Source of the DNA: JAGVSR01 sp963778225
Lineage (GTDB): Bacteria; Pseudomonadota; Alphaproteobacteria; Rhizobiales; Hyphomicrobiaceae
NCBI GenBank assembly: GCA_963778225.1
Contig: CAVZTR010000004.1
Location: 300,543-364,542, forward strand
Direction: 5' to 3'
DNA length: 64,000 nt
How positions within the stretch are numbered: the stretch's first letter is position 1; every line of letters begins with the position of its first letter. A program made the position numbers and the translations under genes. Below are positions 55,916 to 64,000 of the stretch, piece by piece. The notes below the pieces were generated by a model. The model searched no databases and was not told where the DNA came from. It saw nothing but the letters and a program-made list of their open reading frames with translations.

Positions 55916-57368
55916 GGCGACGTCATCGCCCGCCACCGCTTCTCCGACGACGCGGCTCGATGTGGATCTGTGCGTGATCGGCGCGGGCTCAGGCGGATTG
56001 TCGGTCGCAGCGGGTGCCGCAGCATTCGGGCGCCGCGTCGTCCTGATCGAAAAGCATAAGATGGGCGGCGATTGCCTCAACTACGGTTGCGTCCCCTCGA
56101 AAGCCTTGATTGCTTCTGCGCGGCGGGCTCATTCCATGCGGACTGCTGCGCCTTTCGGCATCCAGCCCGTGGAACCCGTGATTGATCATGCGGCGGTCAA
56201 CAAACATGTCCAGTCGGTGATTGCCGCGATTGCACCGAACGACAGCGTCGAGCGATTCCAGGGTCTGGGTGTGCAGGTGATCCAGGCCGCAGGCCGCTTC
56301 ATCGACGAGAAAACCGTAGCGGCGGGTGATTATGTCATCGCGGCGCGGCGATTTGTGATTGCAACAGGATCTTCGCCCGTCGTGCCGCCAATACCCGGCC
56401 TCGACAGTATCGACTACTTCACCAACGAGTCGTTGTTTCAGAACTCTGTGCGGCCGGAGCATCTCATCATCATCGGCGGTGGACCGATCGGGATCGAGAT
56501 GGCGCAGGCGCATCGACGTCTGGGCAGCCGGGTGACTGTGATCGAAGGTGCGAAGGCACTCGGCAAGGACGATCCCGAGTTGGCATCGCAGTTGCTCGAT
56601 TTGATCCGTGCGGAAGGCGTGGACGTGCGCGAGGGCACGTCCGCAAAAGCCGTGTTGCGGACGGCGGCGGGCGTGCGGGTCGAGCTCAAAGGGGCCGGCG
56701 GGGCGGATTTCGTTGACGGTTCGCACCTTTTGCTCGCGGTCGGACGGCGACCGAACATCGCCGATCTCAATCTGACGGCGGCAGGGGTCCGGTTCGAGAA
56801 GAGCGGGATCATCGTCGATCGCGGTCTGCGCACCAGCAACCGGAAGATCTTTGCAATCGGTGATGTCGCGGGCGGCCCGCAATTCACGCACGTCGCCAAT
56901 TACCACGCAGGCATTGTGCTGCGGCGGGCGCTGTTTCGCATTCCGGCGAAAGTTCAGGCGGGTCATATTCCTTGGGTGACGTTTACCGAGCCGGAGCTGG
57001 CGCACGTCGGCCTCAGCGAGGCTGATGCACTGTCCAAGAGGCTAAAGGTACGTGTGCTGCGCTGGCCGTTCCACGAGAACGACCGGGCTCAGGCCGAGGG
57101 CGAAACGCATGGCCACGTCAAGGTCGTGACGGATGCGAGGGGCCGCATTCTTGGCGCGACGATCCTTGGAGCGCAGGCCGGCGAGCTGATCCAGATGTGG
57201 TCGCTTGCAATCTCTCAGGGCCTGGGTATCCGGGCCATGACAGGCTGGATTAGCCCCTACCCGACGTTGGGCGAGGCCAATAAGCGTGCCGCTTACAGGT
57301 TCTTTGTGGATTCCGCAGGCAGCCCATTGTTGCGGCGCATCATTGGTTGGTTGGCCAAGCTTGGCTAA
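55902..57368 (+). CDS. Pyridine nucleotide-disulfide oxidoreductase, mercuric reductase-like
   Basis: FAD flavoprotein of 488 residues. FAD motif IGAGSGGLSVAAGAAAFG, redox disulfide GGDCLNYGCVPSKALI, NAD(P) motif IGGGPIGIEMAQAHRRLG, and FAIGDVAGGPQFTH are all present. The C-terminal catalytic His of Lpd/GR is replaced: the segment reads WISPYPTLGEANK, with Tyr where HPT is expected. It therefore probably does not act on lipoamide. ATG 55902 overlaps the TVP38 gene, so coupled expression is expected. Substrate unknown. Confidence 0.88.
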   Translation: MQPAEATSSPATASPTTRLDVDLCVIGAGSGGLSVAAGAAAFGRRVVLIEKHKMGGDCLNYGCVPSKALIASARRAHSMRTAAPFGIQPVEPVIDHAAVNKHVQSVIAAIAPNDSVERFQGLGVQVIQAAGRFIDEKTVAAGDYVIAARRFVIATGSSPVVPPIPGLDSIDYFTNESLFQNSVRPEHLIIIGGGPIGIEMAQAHRRLGSRVTVIEGAKALGKDDPELASQLLDLIRAEGVDVREGTSAKAVLRTAAGVRVELKGAGGADFVDGSHLLLAVGRRPNIADLNLTAAGVRFEKSGIIVDRGLRTSNRKIFAIGDVAGGPQFTHVANYHAGIVLRRALFRIPAKVQAGHIPWVTFTEPELAHVGLSEADALSKRLKVRVLRWPFHENDRAQAEGETHGHVKVVTDARGRILGATILGAQAGELIQMWSLAISQGLGIRAMTGWISPYPTLGEANKRAAYRFFVDSAGSPLLRRIIGWLAKLG

Positions 57369-57404
57369 GCATCCGGTTAAGAAATCTTGGCGATGCCCGT
57401 ATCA

Positions 57405-57441
57405 GTGCCTATGTATCGGTTGTGAAAACCGCTTAGGGCAC
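57405..57441. other. Nested hairpin before the histidine kinase gene
   Basis: GTGCCT pairs with AGGGCAC (one bulge), enclosing CGGTT-N5-AACCG. It lies 37 bases after the oxidoreductase stop and 50 before the kinase start. There is no U-tract, so it is more likely a leader or processing structure than a terminator. Confidence 0.3.
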
Positions 57442-57491
57442 CACCGGGCGAGCGGCTGACAAGTTGCTCTCGAAGTGTCACATTCCCGGCC

Positions 57492-59057
57492 GTGACGGGA
57501 AGAGGCCCTGACGACGTGCTGCAAGATTTGGAACGCCAGAAAACTGCTGATGGTCAGGGTCAAACCGGGCCGGAGGAGACGGTTGTCCAGCGCATGGTCG
57601 GAACAGTCCGCGGCGCGTGGCGCAGACTTCGATCGCGCGTGCGGTTTGGGCTGCCAGCCAAACTGCTCGTCATTACTGGCGTGTTCGTCATGATCGCGCA
57701 GGTTTTGATTTTCCTGCCCGCGCTCGCAAGTTTCCGCGTCAACTGGTTGAACGATCGAATCAACACCGCGCTCGTCTCGGCGCTGGCCGCTGACGCCGTA
57801 CCTGGGCGCGAAGTTCCACCTGCACTGCGTAACGAGTTGCTGCGCACCGCGCTGGTGCGCGCCATTGCCGTGCGGCGTGGCGGCGCGCGCCGTGTGATCC
57901 TCCCGCCGGTGCAGGAAATCAGCATCGACGTGACGTACGATATGCGCCAGCTGGCGCGAACCACATTCTCAGATCAGGTCGGGCAGCGGCTCGTTCATAT
58001 CGGCGATGCCCTCGATGTCATGCGCTCCGATGGCGATCGCACGATGCGTGTGATCGGCCTGGTAGGGCCGCGCTTCGACGATGTGATCGAAGTTGTCATG
58101 CCGGAAGAGCCGTTGCAGCGCGCGATGTATCGCTACGGCACGGAAATCTTCTGGCTGTCGTTGTTCGTCGCGCTGGCGACGGCAGCCCTCGTTTACATCG
58201 TCATCAGCCAATTGCTGGTGAAGCCCATCCGCAAGCTTTCGCGCAACATTGTCGACTACAGCGAGAATCCAGAGGATCCGTCGCGCGTCGTCGTTCCGTC
58301 GGGACGAGCGGATGAGATCGGTCGCGCGGAAGAAGAGTTGGCGCAGATGCAGCGGCAGCTGTCGCAACTCTTAAAGCAGAAGACACGGTTGGCGCAGCTG
58401 GGCCTTGCAGTATCGAAGATCAATCATGACCTGCGCAACATGCTCGCGAATGCACAGCTGATCTCCGATCGTTTGACGGATAGTGCTGATCCAACGGTGC
58501 AGCGCGTGGCGCCCAAACTGATCGCGTCGCTCGACCGGGCGATCAATTTCTGCAACGAGACACTGCGCTTCGGGCGTACGGAAGAGACGGTCCAGCGTCG
58601 CGAAGTGTTTGCGCTTAGACCCATTGTTGAGGACGTCGTCGAGACGTTAAACCTGGGTCGCGACGATGCCATCGCGCTCGTTCTTGATGTGGATCCCGCG
58701 CTGCAGGTAGATGCAGACCGGGGGCATCTATTCCGAATCTTTTCCAACCTCTGCCGTAATGCGGTGCAGGCGATCGAGGGGCGGGACGAGGGACCCGCAG
58801 GCGGGCGGATCGAGATCCGCAGCTGGCGGGAAGATCACACGGTCTGCGTTGTCGTCAGCGATAATGGACCCGGCGTTCCCGCGAAATCTCGTGACAAGCT
58901 GTTCCAGCCATTTCAAGGCTCGACGCGGCGCGGCGGAACGGGGCTTGGATTGCCAATCTCCGCAGAACTCGCCCAGGCGCACGGTGGCAGCCTCCGACTG
59001 ATCGAGACGCTTTCCGGGGCAGCATTTGAGCTGAGGATCCCCGATCGGCAGGCGTAA
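57492..59057 (+). CDS. Sensor histidine kinase, orphan
   Basis: A 521-residue membrane kinase. Two membrane segments (about residues 57-78 and 218-240) flank a periplasmic domain with HAMP after the second (VKPIRKLSRNIVDYSENP). The phospho-acceptor is His312 in SKINHDLRNML; the ATPase domain has the N box FSNLCRNAVQAI, DNGPGVP and GGTGLGLPIS. No response regulator is adjacent. The start is GTG 57492. Signal unknown. Confidence 0.9.
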   Translation: MTGRGPDDVLQDLERQKTADGQGQTGPEETVVQRMVGTVRGAWRRLRSRVRFGLPAKLLVITGVFVMIAQVLIFLPALASFRVNWLNDRINTALVSALAADAVPGREVPPALRNELLRTALVRAIAVRRGGARRVILPPVQEISIDVTYDMRQLARTTFSDQVGQRLVHIGDALDVMRSDGDRTMRVIGLVGPRFDDVIEVVMPEEPLQRAMYRYGTEIFWLSLFVALATAALVYIVISQLLVKPIRKLSRNIVDYSENPEDPSRVVVPSGRADEIGRAEEELAQMQRQLSQLLKQKTRLAQLGLAVSKINHDLRNMLANAQLISDRLTDSADPTVQRVAPKLIASLDRAINFCNETLRFGRTEETVQRREVFALRPIVEDVVETLNLGRDDAIALVLDVDPALQVDADRGHLFRIFSNLCRNAVQAIEGRDEGPAGGRIEIRSWREDHTVCVVVSDNGPGVPAKSRDKLFQPFQGSTRRGGTGLGLPISAELAQAHGGSLRLIETLSGAAFELRIPDRQA

Positions 59058-59064
59058 TGCGTTG

Positions 59065-59080
59065 GGTGCGGGGGCGCACC
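59065..59080. other. Small hairpin after the histidine kinase
   Basis: GGTGCG-GGGG-CGCACC, eight bases after the kinase stop. It lacks a T tract, so it is at best a weak transcription end. Confidence 0.3.
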
Positions 59081-59246
59081 GATCAGGGGTTTGCGCGCGT
59101 GGAGGATATTGGTTGCCGGCGCGACCAACAGCCTCGCTGCCCCCCTTGCGCCCGCGGAACTCTACCAGTAGAAGGGGCGCTCTTGCCGCTGAGGTCTTGG
59201 CTGGGTCTTTGACCCGTCGCTGGCTCGGTATCCATTAGCAAGACAT

Positions 59247-59323
59247 GCGCCCGTAGCTCAGCTGGATAGAGCACCAGACTACGAATTTGGGGGTCAGAGG
59301 TTCGAATCCTTTCGGGCGCGCCA
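59247..59323 (+). tRNA. tRNA-Arg(ACG)
   Basis: Cloverleaf of 77 bases: acceptor GCGCCCG/CGGGCGC, D-arm GCTC..GAGC, anticodon stem CCAGA/TTTGG around CTACGAA (anticodon ACG, read as ICG after deamination), T-arm AGAGG-TTCGAAT-CCTTT, discriminator G and encoded CCA. An integrase pseudogene begins 77 bases downstream, so its 3' end is the likely attachment site of an old island. Confidence 0.95.
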
Positions 59324-59399
59324 ATTTTCAATAAAATCAGTCGTTTGGGGGCTTTCATCGGGGACTTGTATGAAGCAGTAATGTTTCATACGCTGATCT

Positions 59400-60730
59400 A
59401 TGACTTCTAGAACCACCCCCACCGATTTCGTCGCCGTGTCAGGCTTGCCTGAGACGGCCCAAATCTATCGTATTGATGCCTCGCCGTTCTGGCAGTTCCG
59501 ATTGTTTATTGAGGGCAAGTATGTCCGCAAGAGCACCGGCGAGACAGATAAGGCGACGAGCGTGCGCGCGGGCCAAGGAACTCTACAAAGATGCCCTGCT
59601 GAAGGAGAGGCTCAACATCGTCCGTCCATACCACGACGTTTGCTGCTATGACCAAGCGATTTTTGGAGTGGCAGGATAGAAAGGTGAAAGCTGGGCAAGA
59701 TGACTCAACGAACACACGATGAGGATGTTTACATTCTGGACCGCGACGTTTTGCCGTTTTTTCAAGCGAAGGATGTATCTTCAATCACGACAGCGACGAT
59801 AGAAGAGTACTTGGGGTCCCTGACCGATGTGGAGTTCTTGAAGGAGCGCAAGACACCTCTTCGGGCAAGTTTTCCGGAAGCACCCTTGAACAAGCATCTC
59901 AACGTTATTCGGAAAGTGTTAAAGTGTGCGGCTCAGAAAGGATAATCAAGGTCTTCCCAGTTTTCCGAAGGTTGGCTCGGACTAAGGCTAGGCCATACTT
60001 TGAGTTGCAATCCTATAAGAAAAGCTGTTGACGGTGTCGCGCGATTACGCCAAACGCAAGCACGTTTCAGTATCGGGTCAAGGGTAAGTCGTTCGTAAGC
60101 TGACTTACACGGATGATTTTTCCGATCTGATTGAGTTCGCCGTTCAAGTGTTCATCCGAATTTCTGACATCAAAGAGCTTCGCCACAAGCACGTCAAAGT
60201 ATTCAAGAAAGGCCCGGTTAGCGACCGCAACTTTTCTTGAAATTTGGGTGCCTGATCCAAACCAAAAGAACCAGACTCGCCTTCCTGTTCGCTGGCAAGG
60301 CCGTGCAAATTTACGAACGCATGCGGAAGCGGCACGAAAGACGGGTTGGCGTCCGGAAGATTTCGTGTTCTACCCGAACTGAAAAATAGGCGATTACGCC
60401 TAGATGTCATGGGAAGGTTGTTTCGGAACATTCTAGACGAGAATGAACTAGGAGGGATGCCAAGGGTCGGGACGGACCCTTTACAGCCTAAGACATACAG
60501 CGCTGATGTTCAGGGTGCTCTACGGCGAACAGAATTGATCTTCACTTACTCGCGAAAGAACGCCCTAACGTCGGTTCAGATGCTTGAGCAGTTCTATTTG
60601 TCCCATGCGGAAGGTGCCACGAGGATTGAAGGAGCTCCAGTCGTGGAGTATGTGGGAGCGTTTATCAGATGAATTCCGCGGATGGCACGGACCTGTCAGA
60701 CGGGCGGCGGCGAGAGCGGGAAAAAGCTGA
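59400..60730 (+). pseudogene. Decayed site-specific tyrosine integrase
   Basis: Consecutive pieces of one integrase occur in all three frames. Start MTSRTTPTDFVAVSGLPETA to KSTGETDKA; then AKELYKDALLKERLNIV; then TKRFLEWQDRKVKAG; then TQRTHDEDVYILDRDVLPFF to NKHLNVIRKVLKCAAQKG; then RPYFELQSYKK; then PVRWQGRANLRTHAEAARKT; then LKNRRLRLDVMGRLFRN; then the catalytic LRHTALMFRVLYGE; and SVQMLEQFYLSHAEGAT with the C-terminal Tyr. At least six frame changes and stops intervene, so it cannot be active. Position after tRNA-Arg shows an integrated element. Confidence 0.88.
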
Positions 60731-60850
60731 GCGTCAAATAGCATCAAGAGTCGGACTGAACGTCCGAGCCAACCTGCCAAACCTCGGCAAGGTGGAACCG
60801 CAAATGCGGGATGCGGCCAGCAAAAGCTGGCAACAAAGGAGGACGAACAA

Positions 60851-61523
60851 ATGAGTGAAACTCAGCAACCCATCCTGCCCATCACGGCTCTCATCATCAG
60901 CCGTTCCAAGGAACTTGGCTTGAGCCGAAACGAACTCGTCCGCCGCTGCGGCTACACGCAACATCTCAAAGGGCCTTCGTCGTCTTGGACGAACTCTGTG
61001 TCGGAGATTTCCGAAGCGACACGAGGGCTTCTCCAAGCCCTACCGACTGCCCTTGAAGTGTCGCCCGACGACGTGAGGCAAGCCGTTGAGGATACCCAGC
61101 GACACTTCCGCGAGACGGAGGAAGCCGCTTACCGGGCGTCCTTCGTGCCCCACGCCATCATCCTGACTGATCGGAAGATACCCCAGCCCGATCTTCGTCG
61201 CTGCCATCGCTCGGCGTGTATCAGTTGATAGGAGTGGATTTTGACCTGACGAAAGAACCAACGACCTTCGTGGAACAGGCCCTTCGTGGTGTTCGGAAGA
61301 AGATCGCCGAAGGAAGCTGTGGTCGGATTCTGGCGTTTGGAACACCGACATCGGTAGTCGTGAACTACTCGCCCGGATCACGCCGTTGAGTTTGACCTCA
61401 ACGGAAATCCCGCTGCGGGTTCTTGATCGCGCACATCGGCCCGGAACGGCGAGCTTCTCACTCAAGGGGCGTGCCTCACCGTTGACAAAGGGTGAGATGG
61501 CTGCGGTCTTCGGCACTCGTTGA
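60851..61523 (+). pseudogene. Decayed accessory gene with XRE-like N-terminus, unknown
   Basis: The first frame (125 residues) begins MSETQQPILPITALIISRSK and ELGLSRNELVRRCGYTQHLK, then becomes unlike itself for 25 residues and resumes at RGLLQALPTALEVSPDDVRQA. Continuations appear in other frames: GVYQLIGVDFDLTKEPTTF, then DHAVEFDLNGNP, then PLRVLDRAHRPGTASFSLKG, ending TGA at 61523. Two internal shifts near 60975 and 61020 cancel each other. The N-terminal helix-turn-helix-like SRNELVRRCGY is suggestive only. I recognise no function. Confidence 0.75.
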
Positions 61524-61787
61524 GATTAGTTTGGCTTACAAAGCCCCTGCGCATTCGTAAGAAGTTCTGATCCCGGGATCGTTCATCAAATCGGCTGGAC
61601 CATCTGGACACATTTTCGTTGTTGCCTTTTCATATCAACGGTTGTCCGACCAGCAGCTAACCCCGTTGGTCGGGCGACTTATGACGGCACCTAAAAGCCC
61701 TCTTGAGGTTGCTGTCCTTGCTGACGGCAGGTGTGAAAGTCGGGGGGATGGCTACGCTTGTCGCGATTTGTTCTCGGAGATGATACG

Positions 61788-61870
61788 AAAGCCCCTTCGC
61801 CTGAACGACGAGGGGGCTTCTGCTTGCCGAGCACCCTCTGAAAAAGCCACCGCTTCCAGATCGCTAAGGC
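61788..61870. repeat. Terminator-containing repeat, copy A
   Basis: Starts with AAGCCCCTTCG pairing CGAGGGGGCTT around CCTGAACGA, then TGCTTGCC, AGCACCCTCTGAAAAAGCC and CCAGATCGCT. A copy of the same order and roughly 85% identity lies at 62897-62980. Confidence 0.7.
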
Positions 61871-62005
61871 AAGCTTTCAGCTATTCTCGTTCCGCTATTT
61901 CCGCCCACCGTCAAGGACGCTTACAGCTCAGTCTCAGTCGTCATTACGAGCGCAGATCGCTGTCCTTTCCCTAAAGGCACTCCCCCGTGCCGAATAGGGC
62001 AGCGA

Positions 62006-62043
62006 GAGCCCTGAGCTCTCCCCGTCCATCAGCTTCAGGGCTC
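62006..62043. repeat. GAGCCCTGA hairpin, copy A
   Basis: GAGCCCTGA-GCT pairs with AGC-T-TCAGGGCTC, 12 base pairs with one bulge. The same arm sequence recurs at 63430-63474. Confidence 0.6.
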
Positions 62044-62238
62044 CCTTTATTGTGCTCCTTCGTGCTTGATCTGACGCAAGTTGCCGTCGTCAGCAAAGGC
62101 GCATTCCTAAAATCATGAAAGACTGATCGCCCGACGGAGTTCGCGCTGTCGCGCCGACGGTTAGTGTGTTGCGGGAATCACGCTCAGGCAATGCTGCCGG
62201 CGCCTTGACCGCGAGAAGTGATTGATGGAGCAGATCAA

Positions 62239-62798
62239 ATGAAGTGGAATCGCGTTCTAACGGTTGGCGTCGCCGTCGTTTTCGGCGCGGCGGCTGCCTT
62301 ATCACAGGCTGAGGCACGCAGCGGAGGCGGTGGTCATGGCGGTGGCGGCCACGGTGGTGGTGGATTCTCAGGTGGTGGCCATGGCGGGGGTGGTGGCCAC
62401 GGTGGCGGTGGTGGATTTAGCGGTGGCCGTAGTGGTGGCGGAGGCCATTATGGTGGTGGCGGTGGAAGCTATGGCGGCGGTGCCAAGCACTACGGTGGCG
62501 GTGGAGGCTATGGCGGCGGTGCCAAGCACTACGGTGGTGGTGGAGGCTATGGTGGCGTGGCAGGCACTACGGTGGCGGGAAACTATGGTGGTGGCAAGCA
62601 TCACAGACATTACGGCGGGAACCATCGCTACTATGGCGGCTATGGGGGCATTACTACGGTGGCTACGGAGCCTATTATTACTCGCCCTACTCCTACTCGT
62701 ATTACGAGGATGGCGAATGTGCGTGGCTCTACCGGAAGGCCGTGAGAACGGGGAGCGGCTACTGGTGGCGTCGCTACAATCTCTGCGTCAACTATTGA
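62239..62798 (+). CDS. Glycine-rich secreted protein with 3' frameshift
   Basis: A signal peptide (VLTVGVAVVFGAAAALSQAEA) precedes a long HGGGG/YGGG repeat region. From ATG 62239 the frame runs to 62745, but near 62645 a second frame carries the plausible C-terminus HYYGGYGAYYYSP ... CAWLYRKAVRTGSGYWWRRY and NLCVNY, ending TGA 62798. A missing G in the GGGGG run explains this. Proteins ending in this Trp/Tyr/Cys pattern are common small secreted proteins in this order; function unknown. Confidence 0.75.
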
Positions 62799-62896
62799 GG
62801 TGGCACTTCGGGCCTTTGAGAAAATCATAGCTCCGGCCAGATGATCTCCTGCTTGATCTGGCCGGTTCTATCCAAGTCAAAACTTCCAAAAGCAAA

Positions 62897-62980
62897 AAAG
62901 CCCCTCCGTCCTGAACGACGAAGGGGCTTCTTGCTTGCCCAAGCACCCTCTGAAAAAGCCCCCGCGTGCCAGATCGCTCA
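62897..62980. repeat. Terminator-containing repeat, copy B
   Basis: Same module as copy A: AAGCCCCTCCG with GAAGGGGCTT, then TTGCTTGCCC, AGCACCCTCTGAAAAAGCC and CCAGATCGCT. It lies shortly after the glycine-rich gene and could end its transcript. Confidence 0.7.
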
Positions 62981-63123
62981 AACAATTCGCTCAGACTTCC
63001 TCATCTGACCCTATTAGGTCCAGCGGCATAGGCATGAATACTGCTGGTAAAAGCTGATCCGCGACAAATTCGTGGGGATACACACAGACAGCTACCTTTC
63101 AGAGACACCAAATCCCGAAACAG

Positions 63124-63156
63124 AAAAGCCCCCGGAGGACACCGAGGGCTTCTTTT
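63124..63156 (+). terminator. Terminator-like hairpin
   Basis: AAGCCC-C-CGG pairs with CCG-A-GGGCTT, followed by CTTTT. No gene clearly ends here on plus, which hints at a small RNA upstream. Confidence 0.6.
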
Positions 63157-63429
63157 GCGGACAGTCCCTATGAGGGGGGATGTGGGAAGAGACCGTCCAA
63201 ACGAAGCACCTGTCGGGGGGAGACAGATGTTCGCCTCGTGGAGAATGCATAGGGCCTCAAGAGCCAAGCTGCCGTTGATTCTAATCAATCAGATCAGAAT
63301 GTCGCAGTTGGCCCCTTTACCAAGCGGATTTGGTCGTCGGTTTAACCGATCTGTCATGCCGACTATGAGACTTATTGCTTATGTCGCTCTTTCTGCCCCC
63401 GGCAGCCCCCCTGCCAATAAGAGCGGCAT

Positions 63430-63474
63430 GAGCCCTGAGGTTTCCGCTCCCGTCTCGTCGCAACCTCAGGGCTC
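63430..63474. repeat. GAGCCCTGA hairpin, copy B
   Basis: GAGCCCTGAGGTT and AACCTCAGGGCTC form a perfect 13-base-pair stem (14 with flanking T-A) around 19 bases. No T tract follows. It shares its outer arm with 62006-62043. Confidence 0.7.
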
Positions 63475-63684
63475 ACCCTATCTCGCCCACATCAGACGGT
63501 CTATTTGCTCGGTCCCTCGGCTAAGCCAACCGTCGTTGAGCAAGAGCCGGTTCTCCAACGGCTACCAGCCAAGCCCACAACCATCCAGACGATCTCATTT
63601 GGTGTCGTTTGATTCTGGTCATTCCGAAATCGTCACCGATGTCATCACTTGTCCGATCTGTGTTGGAAGCACGGAGAACGAGCC

Positions 63685-63891
63685 ATGGGCGACGAACACA
63701 TAGTTTCGGTTTCCCGAGACTGTCTCTGCTACACGCTCTACCAACTGCGGGATGACCTCGCCGAACTTCTCTTCGGACTGGAGTTCGGCCAAATGACCCG
63801 TGAGCAGGTGGTGGCCGGTGCGAAGGCCGAGTTAGAGCAAGTGCTCAAGGCACTATCTGATGGCTCAGAGGGCAGCGTCTGCCTGATGTGA
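63685..63891 (+). CDS. Unknown 68-residue acidic protein
   Basis: Starts MGDEHIVSVSRDCLCYTLYQ, continues as a helical acidic protein (LRDDLAELLFGLEFGQMTRE) and ends GSEGSVCLM. GGAG lies nine bases before the ATG. A clear terminator follows at 63936. Three Cys are present but no known motif. An upstream start at 63649 would add 12 residues. Not recognised. Confidence 0.65.
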   Translation: MGDEHIVSVSRDCLCYTLYQLRDDLAELLFGLEFGQMTREQVVAGAKAELEQVLKALSDGSEGSVCLM

Positions 63892-63935
63892 GTGCTCTTG
63901 AAAGACAAGGACACAGAGCCGGAGTGAAGAAACGA

Positions 63936-63963
63936 AAACTCCCGGCGAGGGCACCGGGAGTTT
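63936..63963 (+). terminator. Terminator after the 68-residue gene
   Basis: AAACTCCCGG-N8-CCGGGAGTTT, ten base pairs, with a short T end. It lies about 45 bases after the stop. Confidence 0.75.
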
Positions 63964-64000
63964 CAGTTGAATGACCCTAACACGGGACGCGAGGGCCGCT

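Larger units (their letters stand above)
61524..62238. other. Island spacer with terminator repeat and hairpin
   Basis: No credible gene in 715 bases. It contains repeat copy A (61788-61870), whose first 32 bases are a terminator-like hairpin, and hairpin A (62006-62043). Frames crossing these structures are unlikely to be coding. Confidence 0.6.
62799..63684. other. Island spacer with repeats and terminators
   Basis: This 886-base stretch holds repeat copy B, a terminator-like hairpin at 63124-63156, the palindrome TCGGTT-T-AACCGA (63337-63349), and hairpin B. Frames on both strands cross these structures and have no recognisable domain; I see no supported gene. Confidence 0.55.

Noticed and set aside
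59083..59358. Minus-strand frame with ERIRTSDPQIRSLVLYPAEL
   Set aside because: It is the antisense translation of the tRNA-Arg gene, a well known false protein.
60669..60854. Small frame of 61 residues after the integrase pseudogene
   Set aside because: It overlaps the likely integrase C-terminus in another frame and has no ribosome site or domain.
61642..61974. Plus frame of 110 residues
   Set aside because: It runs through the terminator repeat and shows no family similarity.
62264..62830. Second frame of 188 residues across the glycine-rich gene
   Set aside because: Val/Ala repeat composition is the frame-shifted reading of GGN codons.
63155..63703. Plus frame of 182 residues
   Set aside because: It crosses hairpin B and other palindromes and has no domain; a better small gene starts at 63685.
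59324..64000. CRISPR array or second attachment site
   Set aside because: The repeats are two-copy modules without regular spacers, and no copy of the tRNA 3' end was seen downstream.

Overview
The window is a high-GC alphaproteobacterial chromosome segment, most likely order Hyphomicrobiales (Hyphomicrobium-like). The evidence is the gene order: acnA next to ccmABCDG, the mdh-sucCD-sucA-sucB-lpd block, atpHAGDC downstream of priA, and rpmH-rnpA-yidC-engB-argB. A (3S)-malyl-CoA thioesterase / mesaconyl-CoA hydratase pair points to the ethylmalonyl-CoA pathway, which is common in C1- and C2-using members. This assignment is inference from gene content, not a database match.

Layout. 1-5.3 kb: the 5' part of acnA (minus), then the cytochrome c maturation genes ccmA, ccmB, ccmC, ccmD and ccmG. 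5.3-6.9 kb: beta-carbonic anhydrase and pyridoxal kinase (minus). 7-25.3 kb: a central-carbon block with mcl2 and mch, sdhCDA, one unknown gene, sdhB, a 40-residue H1-like protein, zapE, mdh, sucCD, sucA, sucB and lpd. 25.3-31.6 kb: xerC, an Old Yellow Enzyme, HU, transaldolase, priA and a small membrane protein. 31.6-37.4 kb: ATP synthase F1 genes with a small CxxC protein inserted between atpD and atpC. 37.4-41.7 kb (minus): two rppH paralogues, ctpA and envC. 41.9-47.8 kb: HIG1-type protein, cobalamin adenosyltransferase, rhomboid protease, etfBA, 3-hydroxybutyryl-CoA dehydrogenase, an SDR and a secreted protein. 47.7-54.8 kb: HAD phosphatase, argB, an unusual Clp-N/proline-rich membrane protein, and engB-yidC-rnpA-rpmH. 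55-59 kb: TVP38 protein, flavoprotein disulfide oxidoreductase and an orphan histidine kinase. 59.2-64 kb: tRNA-Arg(ACG) followed by a decayed island with an integrase pseudogene, a second pseudogene, duplicated terminator/hairpin modules, a glycine-rich secreted protein with a frameshift, and a 68-residue unknown protein.

Functionally, most of the window serves aerobic respiration: TCA-cycle enzymes, succinate dehydrogenase, electron transfer flavoprotein, cytochrome c assembly and F1 ATPase. C2/C4 acyl-CoA handling is also represented, and the cobalamin adenosyltransferase could supply cofactor for the B12-dependent mutases of the ethylmalonyl-CoA pathway.

The least explained signals are: a chain of abutting perfect hairpins in the etfB leader; a nested hairpin leader before sucA; a structured 380-base region before atpH; three REP-like palindromes; an in-frame yidC-engB fusion; a Clp-N protein with an unrecognised C-terminal domain; and the duplicated hairpin modules of the island. 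Frame disruptions in yidC, envC and the glycine-rich gene could be assembly indels, and this should be settled before any biology is read into them.
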